A stretch of DNA of 64,000 bases from positions 1,218,501-1,282,500 of the forward strand of contig JBBMNZ010000022.1 in assembly GCA_037954325.1 (NCBI GenBank), read 5' to 3'. Under the pieces are notes generated by a model. That model saw nothing but the letters and a program-made list of their open reading frames with translations, was not told the DNA's origin and ran no database searches. The position numbers and the translations under genes are program-made. Position 1 is the stretch's first letter; each line of letters starts with the position of its first letter. This stretch comes from Fistularia commersonii. Taxonomy: Eukaryota; Chordata; Actinopteri; Syngnathiformes; Fistulariidae. Shown piece by piece: positions 43,886 to 54,870 of the stretch.

Positions 43886-44335
43886 TTTTATTCATTTTAT
43901 TTGTATTTGTGTTCTTAACCTTGTTGGAGGTACTGAATCCCGCCAGTTTCATATTTTATTCACCAAATCCATCTTTATTGGAAAAATAAAATATTTTTGG
44001 TTCATATTCAAGACGCAGGTATGTGTTTTACTGCTGCACAAAATGAACCGTGCATCAACATCACTGTGTTCAAACAACAAAACCAGCAAAACATGATTTT
44101 CACACAGAAACACCGACTCCCATCAGGTCCTGTTACACGTGTGAATCCAGATTGTACAAAATTATCCGACCGCTTTCTTTTTTTGACATAATTAGTATAA
44201 AGAGATTTGAATATTAATCAAGAAATCACCCGACGTACCATCACAAGTTGACAAGCTGGGCGAGGCTGTGTGACGTCATCACCTGCAGCCACTGATGGGC
44301 AAGCGGGGCGCGTTAGCACCAATTCTATGAGTCGA
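43886..44335. other. Unannotated DNA
   Basis: No element or exon recognised. Confidence 0.4.
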
Positions 44336-44351
44336 ATGTGTGTGTGTATCT

Positions 44352-44398
<47 letters not shown>
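44336..44398. repeat. (GT)n microsatellite
   Basis: Interrupted at the start, pure from 44356. Confidence 0.95.
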
Positions 44399-44399
44399 G

Positions 44400-44600
44400 A
44401 CCTCGGCCGAACCCCCGGGGTTCGATCGAACCCTGGTGAAGAACCCCCGGTTTGATACAATTGATGAGGGCCAATACTGATGTGAAAAAAATAGATTGGT
44501 TAGCACGATGCTATCGCACACGGGGAGGAACCCCCGCGGGAATCCAACCAGGCACCTTCCGGCCGGGAGGCGGGAGGCGGGATGCTAACCGCTGCGTTCG
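44400..44600 (-). repeat. SINE-like repeat, head region
   Basis: Reversed head: gggaatccaaccaggcacct, then gatgctaaccgctgcg (A-box side). A preceding piece (ggggttcgatcgaaccct) is a palindromic B-box-like scrap. Confidence 0.55.
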
Positions 44601-45735
44601 GCTGAAATTGAAACCGCTTCTTAAAAAAAGTTCTATTTCTGTGAAGTAGCGCCGCTAGCGGTATAGCTATTGATCGCCGCAGCATCAGTCGGGTTTAACG
44701 GAGGGACAATAAACATCCCCGGAGGGCAGATCTGGCACAAATATCCCCAAATCAGTTCTTTTCAATCACGTATACATTTTATCGGTCTGAGACGCCGCTC
44801 TCGGTAGCAGCCCGCTTTGCGGACGCCTAAAACATCTGTCACTCCAGCGACGGCTAATCTTCAGGCCGGGTTCTTTCCATCAGGAGCGGAAACGCGAAAA
44901 GTTTCAATCTCATCCGTCTCAACTTCTCTGACGGGATGAAAACGGCGGACTCGTCGCAGTTCCAAACAACCGATTGGCTCCGTATCTGCAGACGATTATC
45001 TGCCGGGGGGGGGGAAGGAGAAGCCGGGACGAGACGGAAAATGTCTGGAAATGTCCAGACGGAGTCGGAGAAGCGAGACGACCGTATACGGCGGAGAAAG
45101 CTGGTTTAGCTTCGGCTAGCTAGCGCCAAAAACTCGGGCTACATTTCGCCCAATGGGCTTCATCTGCTGGCGTGAATTAGTCACCCTGCGACGCGAGGCT
45201 CAGCGGGAGCTGATTGGTTGATATCGCCATGGCAACGCGCATCAGCTAACTCCAGATGCCGCGAGCCGTCTGGAGAAAGGACCTTCAGAAGTGATAGAAA
45301 CCAACGGAGGTAATCTTAGATGATGGTTTAAGAGATGATGCTAACGTCGCACCCGACGGAGACGCCACATGTGAACCCCGAGATCCGCAACCGTACCCGA
45401 AACCCCCGCCTACGTTTGTGACGGGCTCGGATAATCACAGCCATTGTCGGATTTATGCGGCAATGAGAGTGGTTTTAAAGAAACTCAATCCTGAGAGCGA
45501 CGGGGGAGCCGAGCGCGACGATCTAAACGCCGGCGCAATGAAGGCCCCCCGCCTAGCCACGAGCGCCGACGCGCCAGCTGCATTTTTAACACCAGCCCGT
45601 CGCAAATCTGCGGCTTTATTTTGCAGGGAGCGTTTGGATAAAGACCCCACGACAGCGAAGGGATCAAACCGAGCACAAGAACCAAAGTGATAGATGACAA
45701 TTGGCTTTTTCGCTCACTATTTTGGTTTGTTAGCC
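44601..45735. other. Unannotated, CpG-rich in part
   Basis: 44800-45690 has several frames on both strands (for example 45418-45690) but no splice-consistent exon I can defend. 45420-45640 is repeat-free and could be a conserved element. Confidence 0.3.
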
Positions 45736-45739
45736 CTTT

Positions 45740-46490
45740 TATAACCGCAGTTCTAAGAAGGGTCCAGGTTGAATTTGGTTCCAGGAAGTAGCCTGGTCCA
45801 GGCGGTGAGGGACCACCAAAACAAACCACCAAAGCAGAAGAAGACAACATGGAGATGGAAGCTGCCACAGCGTTTGTGGAATAATAACCATGAGCTATCA
45901 GAGGGTTGTTGTATCTTCTCTGTGCACTGTTAAGAACCCCATTAGCCATTAGCTAACTGCACTTTTTCTGGTCCAAAATGTAGATGTTCTTCTGCGGACC
46001 GTGGAAACTCCACGAAGGCGTAGCTCACTTCATCGCTCACTTTCTGTCCATTTTGCCCCAACACAACACCTGACCAGTGACCAGGGTAAGATTTAAAAAT
46101 GGCAACAAGAAGTATCTCGCTGTGCACGTGGCTTATGGGTTCCACCAATCACCGAAGTCACGTGACATCCCATGGAACCGTAAAAAGACGGTTGAGATGT
46201 TCTAGGAGCTGAAGGTCTGCGGTCCTCTGCCGTCCCAGAGCGTCAAAAAAAACCCTCTGAGGTGTAACGGGCCAGAAGAGCTTGGACTTCTTTGAAAGTC
46301 CATATCTCGCTGCTTCTGTCCATGTTGTCCCAAGAAAAGGTGCTCCACAACAGGAATCTGGCTTCTGAGTTCCACCAATCACCACGGAGCTACATCTTAT
46401 TTGTTCCAACGGAACCGTAAGAAGAGATGGTTCTAGGATCTGAGCTCCCCGGTTCCTCCAGTGTCCAAACACCAAGAAAACAGCCTCATT
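45740..46490 (+). repeat. Unnamed repeat family X, copy 1
   Basis: Shares with 47820-48050: gaggtggaagctgcc..gc-ttt..ggaataataacc, then ttagctaactg, then ggtccaaaatgtagatgttc. A segment of about 270 bp is then tandemly repeated (ccaccaatcaccgaagtc against ccaccaatcaccacggag). The codons before the taa read MEMEAATAFVE against VEVEAAEAFME in copy 2, so the family may once have ended a coding frame. Confidence 0.55.
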
Positions 46491-46724
46491 CCCTAAAAGT
46501 TTCTAGGAACAAAGACGTGCCCTGCAATGGAAACGATCAGAGCCAAAGTGTCGGTCCTGCTAACAGAAACCAACGACGGATCTGAAGCCGCTGAGCTGGT
46601 TGGTCTCCAGAGTTCTCCAGAACTCCTAGCATCTATTAGCAATAGGCTACATTTCGGCGCCAAATCCCAGCCCTGGCTTTCTCTGCTTTCTGCCATACTC
46701 TGATATACTGCCCTGCTGAGTTTG
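46491..46724. other. Unannotated DNA
   Basis: No repeat or exon recognised. Confidence 0.35.
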
Positions 46725-47205
46725 TGTCTTCCTCCCTTCCTTCCTACCTTCCTCCCTTCCCACCTTCCTTCCTTACCTTCCTTCCTACCTTCCTCCCTCT
46801 CTTCCTTCCTTCCTTCCTTCCTTCCTTCATCAGGGAAAGTATTATGAGACTACTCTGTTGTGCTTTGGCATCATATTAATAAAATCTGACTTGACTTCCT
46901 CCCTTCCTTCACTTCTTCCTTCCTCTCTTCCTTCCTTCCTTCCTTCCTTCCTACCTACCTTCCTCCCTTCCTTCTATCCTTCCTTCCTTCCTTCCTTCCT
47001 TCCTTCCTTCCTTCCTTCCTTCCTTCCTTCCTTCCTTCCTTCATCAGGGAAAGTATTATGAGACTACTCTGTTGTGCTTTGGCATCATATCAATAAAATC
47101 TGACTTGACTTCCTCCCTTCCTTCACTTCTTCCTCCTCTCTTCCTTCCTTCCTCCCTTCCTTCACTTCTTCCTCCTCTCTTCCTTCCTTCCTCCCTTCCC
47201 TCCTC
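46725..47205. repeat. (CTTC)n arrays with a duplicated LINE-tail segment
   Basis: CTTC/CCTT runs at 46728-46829, 46900-47043 and 47110-47205. The segment atcagggaaagtattatgag, then a stretch to aataaaatctgacttgactt occurs at 46829 and again at 47042, a tandem duplication of about 213 bp. The segment resembles a LINE 3' end whose tail expanded. Confidence 0.85.
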
Positions 47206-47640
47206 ACCTCGTGCATTGTTACCGGGGAACCCTGTGAGATATCTCACCTGGGTTCCTCGGGTTCTGTCGTTGACGCCTGAGCTGCGGGCGTTGACCACGG
47301 CTGCTCGTCACACGGGAATTTTGACAATATAATTAAAAAAAAAAGAAAAAAAACATTTTAATAGTTATTATCTGCGACACCCTATTAGGTGTCCCCGAAT
47401 CTGAACACATTAGATGGGAATTAATAAGTTCTGGAAGAGTGTCGGACATGATGAATCGTTCCAGCGCTCGGACTGATAACGCCTCGACTCCTCCCCGGGG
47501 AAGTCTGGGCGTTAAATGACAAAACAGGCGGTGTTTTAATTGCCCTCCAGACTGACGGTCTACGGGAGTTGGGCGCTGGAAATTTTGACAAATGGCGCTT
47601 TCAAAAGAAAATATAGTCGAAAGTGATGATGAAAGATCAC
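47206..47640. other. Unique DNA, possible conserved non-coding element
   Basis: 47380-47500 (ctattaggtgtccccgaatc, gatgggaattaataagttct) is repeat-free. No coding support. Confidence 0.25.
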
Positions 47641-47644
47641 CTGT

Positions 47645-48430
47645 GTCGTGTTACGATATCGGCGGAGAGAAGATGGAGAGTTGGTAGAGCTGCCGAAGTG
47701 CCTTCGAGCGAGTCTGAAGGGAAGTAGCCTCTTCCAGGGGAACCTCTTGGAGAAGAGTTCCCAAAAGCGACGTACACCTGAAGCTCCAAAACCAACCGCC
47801 GACGGAGAAGAGGATGAAGACGACACGGACACCGTGGAGGTGGAAGCTGCCGAAGCTTTCATGGAATAATAACCGTGGATGATCAGATGGTCGATGGGGT
47901 TTTTATCTTCTCCCTGCTCTGTGAAGAACCCCGTTAGCCGTTAGCCAACTGTGCTCTTATTCTGGTCCAAAATGTAGATGTTCATCTGCGAGCGCTGCAG
48001 CAGGACAGAAGAAGAGCTCGGACGTCTTTGTCGCTCCATTTCTTGCTGCTCCTGTCCGTTTTGTCCCGAAAAAAAAACCAAATCATCTAAGGTGTGACCA
48101 CCATAAGTTTCGAAAACGGTACGGCTTACAACAGGGGTGTCGAACTCGAGGGCAACAAACAAGTTTAATTGAGCTTGCAAAGCTAAAAGATACAAGATAC
48201 AGGTCCGACCCACATGAGAATAGCTTAAAATGTGACCCCTGAGCTAACATGAGTTTGACAACTGTGGCTTACAAGCTCCGCCTGTGTCATATGAGTTCCT
48301 ATGGAACCCAAAGAAGACCTTCTCTTGACTCAGAGAAGAAGCTGAGGTCCATATTTCCTGCTTCCCCTGAATGCACAAATAAAGTTCCAGGAGCTGCAAA
48401 AAGTTCCTGCAATGCAAAAGGGGATATTCT
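47645..48430 (+). repeat. Unnamed repeat family X, copy 2, interrupted by a hAT MITE
   Basis: 47648-47869 is a 73-codon frame ending EEDEDDTDTVEVEAAEAFME, then TAA. The post-stop DNA matches copy 1. The match continues past 48266 (gttcctatggaacccaaaga) after a 135-bp MITE. Whether the frame is a real exon remnant is unknown; I do not recognise the protein. Confidence 0.5.
48132..48266. mobile_element. hAT MITE, 135 bp, with 8-bp target duplication
   Basis: Ends caggggtgtcgaactc and gagtttgacaactgtg are inverted partners. gcttacaa occurs directly on both sides (48124-48131 and 48267-48274), a perfect 8-bp target site duplication typical of hAT elements. No coding capacity. Confidence 0.85.
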
Positions 48431-48550
48431 TGTCGAAATCCTCTTGTCTTGGCAACCGGACTTGTATGTCTGGGATGAGGAGTGAAACGTCTTCAAGTGA
48501 AGAAATTCAAGTCAAGACAAGAACCTGGATGGCCGAGAAGGTCCTCAGAT
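48430..48550 (+). mobile_element. Penelope-like 3' fragment
   Basis: tgtcgaaatcctcttgtctt, gcaaccggacttgtatg, then ggatgaggagtgaaacgtct and tcaagtgaagaaattcaagt. Confidence 0.6.
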
Positions 48551-49160
48551 GATGCCAAAGACGGTGAGTAGGAATCTGGAAGTTGTCTGTTGGATCCAAG
48601 ACTCCCCTTTTCTCCATGTCCAAGTGTCCCTGAACCCCCGAGTGGTTTCACGGGAACGACAACGACTTCCATCTCCCGTCCTCTGAAACGCAACCATCCG
48701 TCCCGCGTTTCCACAAAGAGCTGCAACTTTTCATCTCCTTCATTTCTGTATTTTTTTGCAGGAAAATGCTTCCCGACCCCGGTCCCGTGGGGGGACCCCG
48801 ATCTCCCCGGGCTCCCCCCGAAAAACGTGTTTGCGTTGTTCGTTTACTTACGCTCACGGGAGAGCGCTCCAGTCAAGGACACCGGGTTTATTTGATTTCA
48901 CGCCATGAAAGGAATAAATTAAACACCAGCGGAGGGACTCGGAGTTAGAGCCGAAGAGGAAGGGCGTGCAGGACGGGAGGCGGGACGTTTCAAACGCTCG
49001 ACACCTTTAGCGCACACACACACACACACACACTCATAGGGGAACGCGGAGTTAGCGTTAGCATCGCCGGCGCCGTGACACGTCGGTCTCCGAGGAGGGG
49101 AGGACGGGGGCGCCGACGCAAGAGGGGCCGCGTAGGTCGTCTTAATTAGCCGAGCATCCG
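48551..49160. other. Unannotated DNA
   Basis: Includes a CA run at 49014-49032. 48590-48895 is open in one frame but without splice support. Confidence 0.35.
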
Positions 49161-49164
49161 GATG

Positions 49165-49285
49165 CACGGCCTCCCGGGGGGTTTAACGGGGGCACCGGGG
49201 GGGCGAGGGGACGGGACGGGGGGGCAAATACGAGGAAGAGGGGGGTATTAGAGCAGGGGGGAATAAGCCAATGGAATCGGGGGGT
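49165..49285. repeat. G-rich tract with quadruplex potential
   Basis: At least six runs of four or more G within about 110 bases (ccggggggtttaacgggggc, aggggacgggacgggggg, and so on). Confidence 0.7.
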
Positions 49286-49344
49286 TATTTAAAGAATGGC
49301 CTATAAAAAAACATGGAAAAACTACACTGCGCTGGCGTAGCATC

Positions 49345-49416
49345 GAGTGTGTGTGTGTGTGTGTGTGTGTTTATGCTCGCAATTTGCATGAACCCAGTGA
49401 TCCCACGCTCTGTCCC

Positions 49417-49442
<26 letters not shown>
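49345..49442. repeat. Two (GT)n microsatellites
   Basis: Runs at about 49347-49371 and 49417-49443. Confidence 0.95.
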
Positions 49443-49447
<5 letters not shown>

Positions 49448-49577
49448 CATATGAGCCGAGCGACCGAGCGCGCTCAGGTGGCCGGGGTCATTTTGCCGAG
49501 TGACAGAATGATGCTAACGCACAAACGGCGAGTCTTAATTAGCCGTCCCGGGTCACCGGTCCGTGATGGAGTGGTGG

Positions 49578-49613
49578 AGCGAAGAAGAAGAAGAAGAAGA
49601 AGAAGAAGAAGAG
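49578..49613. repeat. (GAA)n microsatellite
   Basis: About 11 GAA/AGA units. The poly-R/poly-F frames over it are artefacts. Confidence 0.95.
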
Positions 49614-49784
49614 AAGCTCCACCAACCAACCATCATCAGCACGAGCGTCCCGACCGCCTACGCCAAGCCGTGATTGACAACCGGCGCTTCCATTTTTTGG
49701 GGAAGGGATTTGATTCCGCGCCATCGGAGCTCCTGGAGGTTCAGATGTTTCCATCATAAACACGGAGATCCATCAGGTCGACGC

Positions 49785-49885
49785 GTCGCACGTCCACCTC
49801 CAGGCCAGAAGGTCCACGCTTGGATTCCCACAGGGTTTCTTAACGTGTGGAGTCTCCATGTTCGGCCCACTTCAACACAACGGTT
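49785..49885 (+). repeat. SINE-like fragment
   Basis: ccagaaggtccacgcttgga, ttcccacagggt, then gtgtggagtctccatgttc. Confidence 0.6.
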
Positions 49886-49964
49886 GCAACATGAACACAT
49901 AAAATAAATTTAACTCCTCCTTTATGTTAAATAACTGAATTTATGACGCATTCAAATCCAAAAT

Positions 49965-50110
49965 GTTCCATATGAGAATGAGAACAACTTTAGAGTTTCA
50001 AGCAAAAACATAACAGTAATAGATAATAGTAGGAAGGAGGGAGAATAAGAAATACAATGAGATATAAATTGTCTTAACTGTTTTAAGGTCTTAACTACAA
50101 AGATTTGAAG
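49965..50110 (-). mobile_element. LINE 3' end, copy related to 41340
   Basis: Reverse of the 41420-41570 order. Nearly identical to part of 50590-50800 (tttcaagcaaaaacataaca, gtaggaaggagggagaataa). Confidence 0.65.
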
Positions 50111-50429
50111 ATTTGCACAGATGCATTTGCATATGCATAGATGTAAAAAAAATATGTTTACTGGTTGCTCTGTCATAAGTAAGAAATATCAGTCAATGAT
50201 CCAAGTGAATAAAGAAAAATATCATATTTAATCAAAATCAATTTGTTTTGTGTCTGGAAGGCTAACTTTAGCATACTTAGCTCCGTGTTTGGAGTCCAAA
50301 TGCAAACGTAGATTGTTCTCTTTGACGCAAAAGACACAGAGCTTTTTCTCCTTGGAGAACGAATACGAACGGCATGAATTGTGGGAAGTTTATGGTCGAT
50401 GCACGCGTTTTATTTATTTTCAAGACAAT

Positions 50430-50562
50430 CAGACTTGAACTTCTTCGCTTGAAGACGTTTCAGCCCGTCATCCAAGAAGTTTCTTCAGGGCCGAAACGTC
50501 TTGGAGTGAAGAAATACGTCCAGTTGTCGCCACAAGAAGATTTTGACAAGAGAGTTTAATGT
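50430..50562 (+). mobile_element. Penelope-like 3' fragment, short internal duplication
   Basis: cttgaagacgtttcagcccg, atccaagaagtttcttcagg, then ggccgaaacgtcttggagtg: the fullest form of the 'gagacgtttcagcc' pair of this family. Confidence 0.6.
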
Positions 50563-50579
50563 TTTCCTGTCCTGAGATG

Positions 50580-50800
50580 AATGAGATGAGATGCGAACAA
50601 CTTTATTTATCCTGAAGGAAATTGTTGCGCCAGAGTTTCAAGCAAAAACATAACAATTATAGATAATAGTAGGAAGGAGGGAGAATAAGAAATACAATAA
50701 AATATAAACTGTCAAGGTTAAAGCTATCAAGTGTTTTAAGGTCTTAAGTACAAAGAATTGAAGATTCCCTGCGGCTGAAGGAAGAGGGATTAAAAAGTCT
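50580..50800 (-). mobile_element. LINE 3' end, copy related to 41340
   Basis: caactttatttatcctgaag, then tttcaagcaaaaacataaca and a stretch to gattccctgcggctgaagga, the exact reverse of the 41345-41570 layout. Confidence 0.7.
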
Positions 50801-50945
50801 GATTTGAGTGAGTTTGAATGAATGAGTTTCCATATTCAGTGTGTGTTTGAGGGTGAATGTGTGTGTCTGACATGTAAATGACGGCTGTGTGTCAGTAGCA
50901 TGAATGAATGAATGGTTGTGTGTGTGTCCATAGGACGTATGCTTT
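50801..50945 (+). repeat. SINE-tail-like words
   Basis: gtgagtttgaatgaatgagt, gagggtgaatgtgtgtgtct, and so on. Confidence 0.5.
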
Positions 50946-50951
50946 AGAACA

Positions 50952-51532
50952 GGGGTGTCAAACGTACGGGCCGCGGGCCGACGCCGGCCCACCAGGAGGT
51001 CCGGTCCGGCCCGTGCAATAAAATTAAAATTTGAAAAAATACATAAAAATCATGAATACTTTTTTAAAAATAAACATGCAGTTCCTATATTGTCTGCTAG
51101 TTGCGCACAGTTTTGGTCAGAGTTAGCAACACGGTAAATAGCATTTAACTGTAGCCGCTTTTCCGTTGGATCGACTCACTCATCGGCAAAATGTCGTCGT
51201 CAAAAAAGAGAAAAGTGGATGCGGAGTTTCTGAGAAATCACTGGACCACTTCTTATTTGTTAGTTGAGGTTAATAAGAAACCTGCGTGCTCGGTTTCAAT
51301 AAAATCGGTTACAACAAAATGCACGGAGAACTTAGAAGACAGAACTTGTTTCACTTTTCCTTTTTAAAGAACAGTTTATGACGTAGAAAGATTGTTATCA
51401 TTTTGCTGTTCTTTACACTGAAACAAAGGAAACATTCGTACTTAGTGTTACTTCTGGTTAATTACGCTTTGATTTTACTGGTCCGGCATCAAATGAGGGT
51501 GTTTGTGGCCTCGGACCAGAATCAGTTTGACA
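50952..51532 (+). mobile_element. hAT transposon remnant, about 580 bp
   Basis: Starts caggggtgtcaaacgtacgg and ends agtttgacagccgtg. The 8 bases on each side, ctttagaa and atctagag, are both close to nTCTAGAn, the preferred hAT target. A decayed reading frame from 51191 begins MSSSKKRKVDAEFLRNHW, then TTSYLLVEVNKKPACSV, the start of a BED-finger hAT transposase of the GTF2IRD2/ZBED kind. The first BED cysteine is visible (PACSV) and its CxxC partner is lost. The catalytic domain is deleted. Confidence 0.75.
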
Positions 51533-51719
51533 GCCGTGATCTAGAGAGCGAGTGCAGGATTAGAAGTCTAGAATGGGAATGAATGAATATCCAACGGCAA
51601 AAAGTCCTTTATTTTTCTCTTGAAGACAAAAAACATCACCAGATAGGATGTTCTTCTCCCCTTTTCACTCCCTCCATCTCTCTCCCTCTCTCTGCTGTCT
51701 TCCCTCCTCCCCCCTGGCA

Positions 51720-51778
51720 GACTGGTCCTGGTCCTGGTCCTGATCCTGATCCTGATCCTGGTCCTGATCCTGGTCCTC
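51720..51778. repeat. (TCCTGG/TCCTGA)n hexanucleotide array
   Basis: About 10 units. The P-G-P-D-P-D frame is an artefact. Confidence 0.95.
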
Positions 51779-51854
51779 TCTGTGTTTTCCCCCCTACCCT
51801 TTTGCCTTTTAGCTGTGGTTTAATCCCCCTGTATACCAACAGGGACTGCCACAA

Positions 51855-51911
<57 letters not shown>

Positions 51912-52053
51912 CCCCTGCCCGAGGCTGACTGCCAGCACTCAGACAAAAGCCTTCCTGCTAAGTTACTTTGTCTTTATAAACAAATAACACCTTGCAACTC
52001 TTTTGCAAATGTTACAAACTGCCAAAACAACACATCACTTAACCTTGTGCCGA

Positions 52054-52086
<33 letters not shown>

Positions 52087-52371
52087 CGCGTGCATGTGCT
52101 TAGTAGCTTCAAGTAGGATTTACTTGGTATTTTTAATTGTGTGGACTTCCTGCAGAAGAGAAAGAACTTTTGCACAAATAAGACCTTTCAACAATTGGTC
52201 ACCCCCCTGACGACACACACACACACACACACACACACACTCCTACAGTATGCATGACTGAATGTCTAAACACACAGGTAAGCTAATACACACATCACTT
52301 ATTCATTAAACGCTGTCATACATTTCATAAATGTTACATAACCGCATCGTAAGTTATTCAGCAGCAAACAG

Positions 52372-52408
<37 letters not shown>

Positions 52409-52450
52409 CATACGTAAGAAAGTGTGTGTGTGTGTGTGTGTGTGTGTCCG
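51855..52450. repeat. Cluster of GT/CA microsatellites
   Basis: GT at 51857-51909, 52054-52079, 52375-52407 and 52425-52447; CA at 52214-52241. Confidence 0.95.
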
Positions 52451-53040
52451 TAGTGTGACCACCTCCCCGCTGAGATTGGAGCCCACTTTAAGTCCGTAGA
52501 CAGCAGTACGACACTTTTACAAGGACATAAACGTCGTTTATGTTCAGCAGACGTAGCAAAAGTATAAAAGTAGAGGCGAAATGCTCTATTTTGAATTCTC
52601 AGCGTGAAAAACTCTCCTTTTTACGCAAACTAACTATTCTTATCAGGACGGTTCATTCGTTCGGCAGTAACCAGAATTATAGGATGACTTTTCCTTTTTT
52701 TTTTTTTTTTTTTGCATTTTTACTCCTGCCATGTTGGAGCAAATCAGAGAAGTGTTTCTTAAAAACTCTGGATCTGGAATAATAATATGAATTTTACTGT
52801 CATTCATTCATTCATTCATTTCCAGCAGCTTTCCTGCAGTCAGGTTGGTCCTGTAGAGACATACAACCATTCACTATTTCATATAATAAAAAAAAAAAAT
52901 TCACCCTCTCATCCATATATTATGTTCACTCTGTCATTCATGAGTTATAAAGAGACGTAAAACTGCTCAGCTTTCATCCAAACGTCATGCAGAGACAAAA
53001 AAAAAACATTCAGTCTTTCATATCACATGCAATTTAGAGC
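52451..53040. other. Unannotated DNA with SINE-tail scraps
   Basis: T-run at 52697-52713. Reversed SINE-tail words lie at 52800-53035 (gagacatacaaccattcact, ttcaccctctcatcc). Confidence 0.45.
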
Positions 53041-53041
53041 A

Positions 53042-53600
53042 GGGGTGTCAAACGTACGGGCCGCGGGCCAGTACCGGCCCGCCAGGGGGGCCAATCAGGC
53101 CCCTGGAATAAATCTACAAATAAAAAAATACGTAAAAATCATATCATTTTTTTAAAATAAAAATGCAGTTCCTATATTATATTATCCGCTTGGGATGCTC
53201 AGTTTTAGCCAGCGTTAGCAACACGACGCGACTCACAACTTACAGCAGATGGCAGCAATGTGGCTTCCAGGGCTGTAAATAACATTTTTATTTATTTTTA
53301 GAAATGTAGCTGCTTTTCCGTTGAACTCGACGGCAAGATGTCGTCGTCAAAAACGAGAAAATTGGACCACTTTTTATGTGTTAGTTGAGGTTAATAAGAA
53401 ACCTGCAGGTTTGGTGCGGACGCGGCGAATTTCGGTGCCACGATGCAAACGTGGTCTAGAGATATACGACCATATATGGCGTCTAAAATAATGAGCCTAA
53501 TTTGTCGAATAAATCTAGAAAAACAGCGTCCTGGATGTTGTGATCATCACACCAGGTTTCTTTTCTCCGCCCCCACGCTGAGTGTAATTAAAGCAACTCA
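53042..53600 (+). mobile_element. hAT transposon remnant, 5' half
   Basis: Starts caggggtgtcaaacgtacgg, preceded by atttagag, which is again close to the hAT target nTCTAGAn. A start at 53338 (MSSSKTRKLDHFLCVS) parallels the copy at 51191, with a deletion that joins the KLD of the start to the DHF region. No right end is found before the Tigger element at 53677. Confidence 0.65.
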
Positions 53601-53676
53601 TGCGATATTTATTCTAAAAATGAAGAGCAATTTTTTATCGACAATTTTGAAAAAAAATTGTAAAGTAATTTTATTA

Positions 53677-54475
53677 CAGTGATCCCTCGCTATAACGCGG
53701 TTTACTTTTCACGGTTTGCGTTGCATTGTGTTCTGCATTCTGATTGGCTAAAAAGTCACTCCGCTTCTTCTCTACCTGTGGGTCAACAACGTTGCAGTTT
53801 AATATGTACACGTACGTAAAACAGCTTGATAAATTTACATGACGTACGTGCAAATTCTCTCGCAATTTCGAGTTTCTCTAAAACCCATAATGTTGACAAA
53901 ACGCTCTGGAGCAACAAAAGGGCCCAAAAGTTAGCGGAAGATGCTATCTATGGCAGATAAAGTTAAACTTCTGGACATGCTAAGGGAAGCTAAAAGCTAT
54001 GCGGCTGTAGGTCGGCATTACGGAATGAATGAATCTTCCGTTCGTTCCATAAAGAAGGAAGAAAAAACCATAAGGACGACAGCAGCAAGAAGTTTTAATA
54101 AGGATGCAAAAAGAGTTGCAACTGTCCGCAATTTTTTTTCTTTTCAATTTTCTCCCATTTAATCCAATTCCTCGGGTCGCGGTGGGCGGAGCTAATCTCC
54201 GCCATTTGAAGCCTTCTGTTCACATTGATGATTAAAATTATTATTTGACAGTACAGAAGTTATCTGTTGAAAAAAAACTTTCTAAAGTACAGTACTTTTA
54301 TTCGTGAAACAAATGATTGAGCCTGTAAAATGGTTTGTTCTTTCTTTTCAATACATAATAGAGTATTTAATTGTATGATAATTGTAAAAAAAAAAAAAAG
54401 GTTTCTACTTCACGGATTTTGCCTATCACGGGTTCTTTTTGGAACGTAACCCCCGCCAAAAACAAGGGTTTACTG
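53677..54475 (+). mobile_element. Tigger-like (pogo superfamily) internal-deletion element, 799 bp
   Basis: Starts cagtgatccctcgctataac and ends aacaagggtttactg. The subterminal parts (cggtttacttttcacgg against cacggattttgcctatcacg) are the usual Tigger arrangement, and TA flanks both ends (53675-53676 and 54476-54477). It keeps only the N-terminal transposase frame. Confidence 0.9.
53941..54162 (+). pseudogene. Tigger/CENP-B-type DNA-binding N-terminus
   Basis: 73 codons. MADKVKLLDMLREAKSYAAV, then GRHYGMNESSVRSIKKEEKT, then AARSFNKDAKRVATVRN is the first CENP-B-type helix-turn-helix and linker of Tigger transposases, with the recognition helix ESSVRSIKK. Intact members start the same way and continue for several hundred residues to a DDE nuclease. 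Here the frame leaves homology after VATVRN and ends at 54160 in non-transposon-like sequence. The break is a deletion joining the N-terminal region to the 3' terminal region. Confidence 0.85.
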
Positions 54476-54477
54476 TA

Positions 54478-54540
54478 TATATATATTTATATATATATAT
54501 ATATATAGATTATATATATAAGATTATTCTTTTTTTATAC

Positions 54541-54579
<39 letters not shown>

Positions 54580-54870
54580 ATGTGATCGGTGAAAAATAGA
54601 ATAATTTTCTATATATATATATAAAATCATTCTATTTTCTATATATATATATATATGTATGCCATATGTGATCAGTGAAAAATAGAATAAATTTATATAT
54701 ATATATATATATAATTATTCTATTTTTTCTATATTTTTTCTCTCTCTGTCTCTCTCTCTTTCTCTCTATTCTATTTTTTTCTATTTCTATTTTTTTTTTT
54801 TTTTTTCCTTTTTCTATTTTTTTTCTCTCCTTTTTCTTTTTAATTTTTAAACATTTTTTACTCTTGATGT
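54478..54870. repeat. TA array with a duplicated motif, then a pyrimidine-rich tract
   Basis: catatgtgatcggtgaaaaa (54578) and catatgtgatcagtgaaaaa (54663) each sit in TA runs, a duplication of about 85 bp. 54720-54860 is T/C-rich (tctctctgtctctctctctt). Confidence 0.9.
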
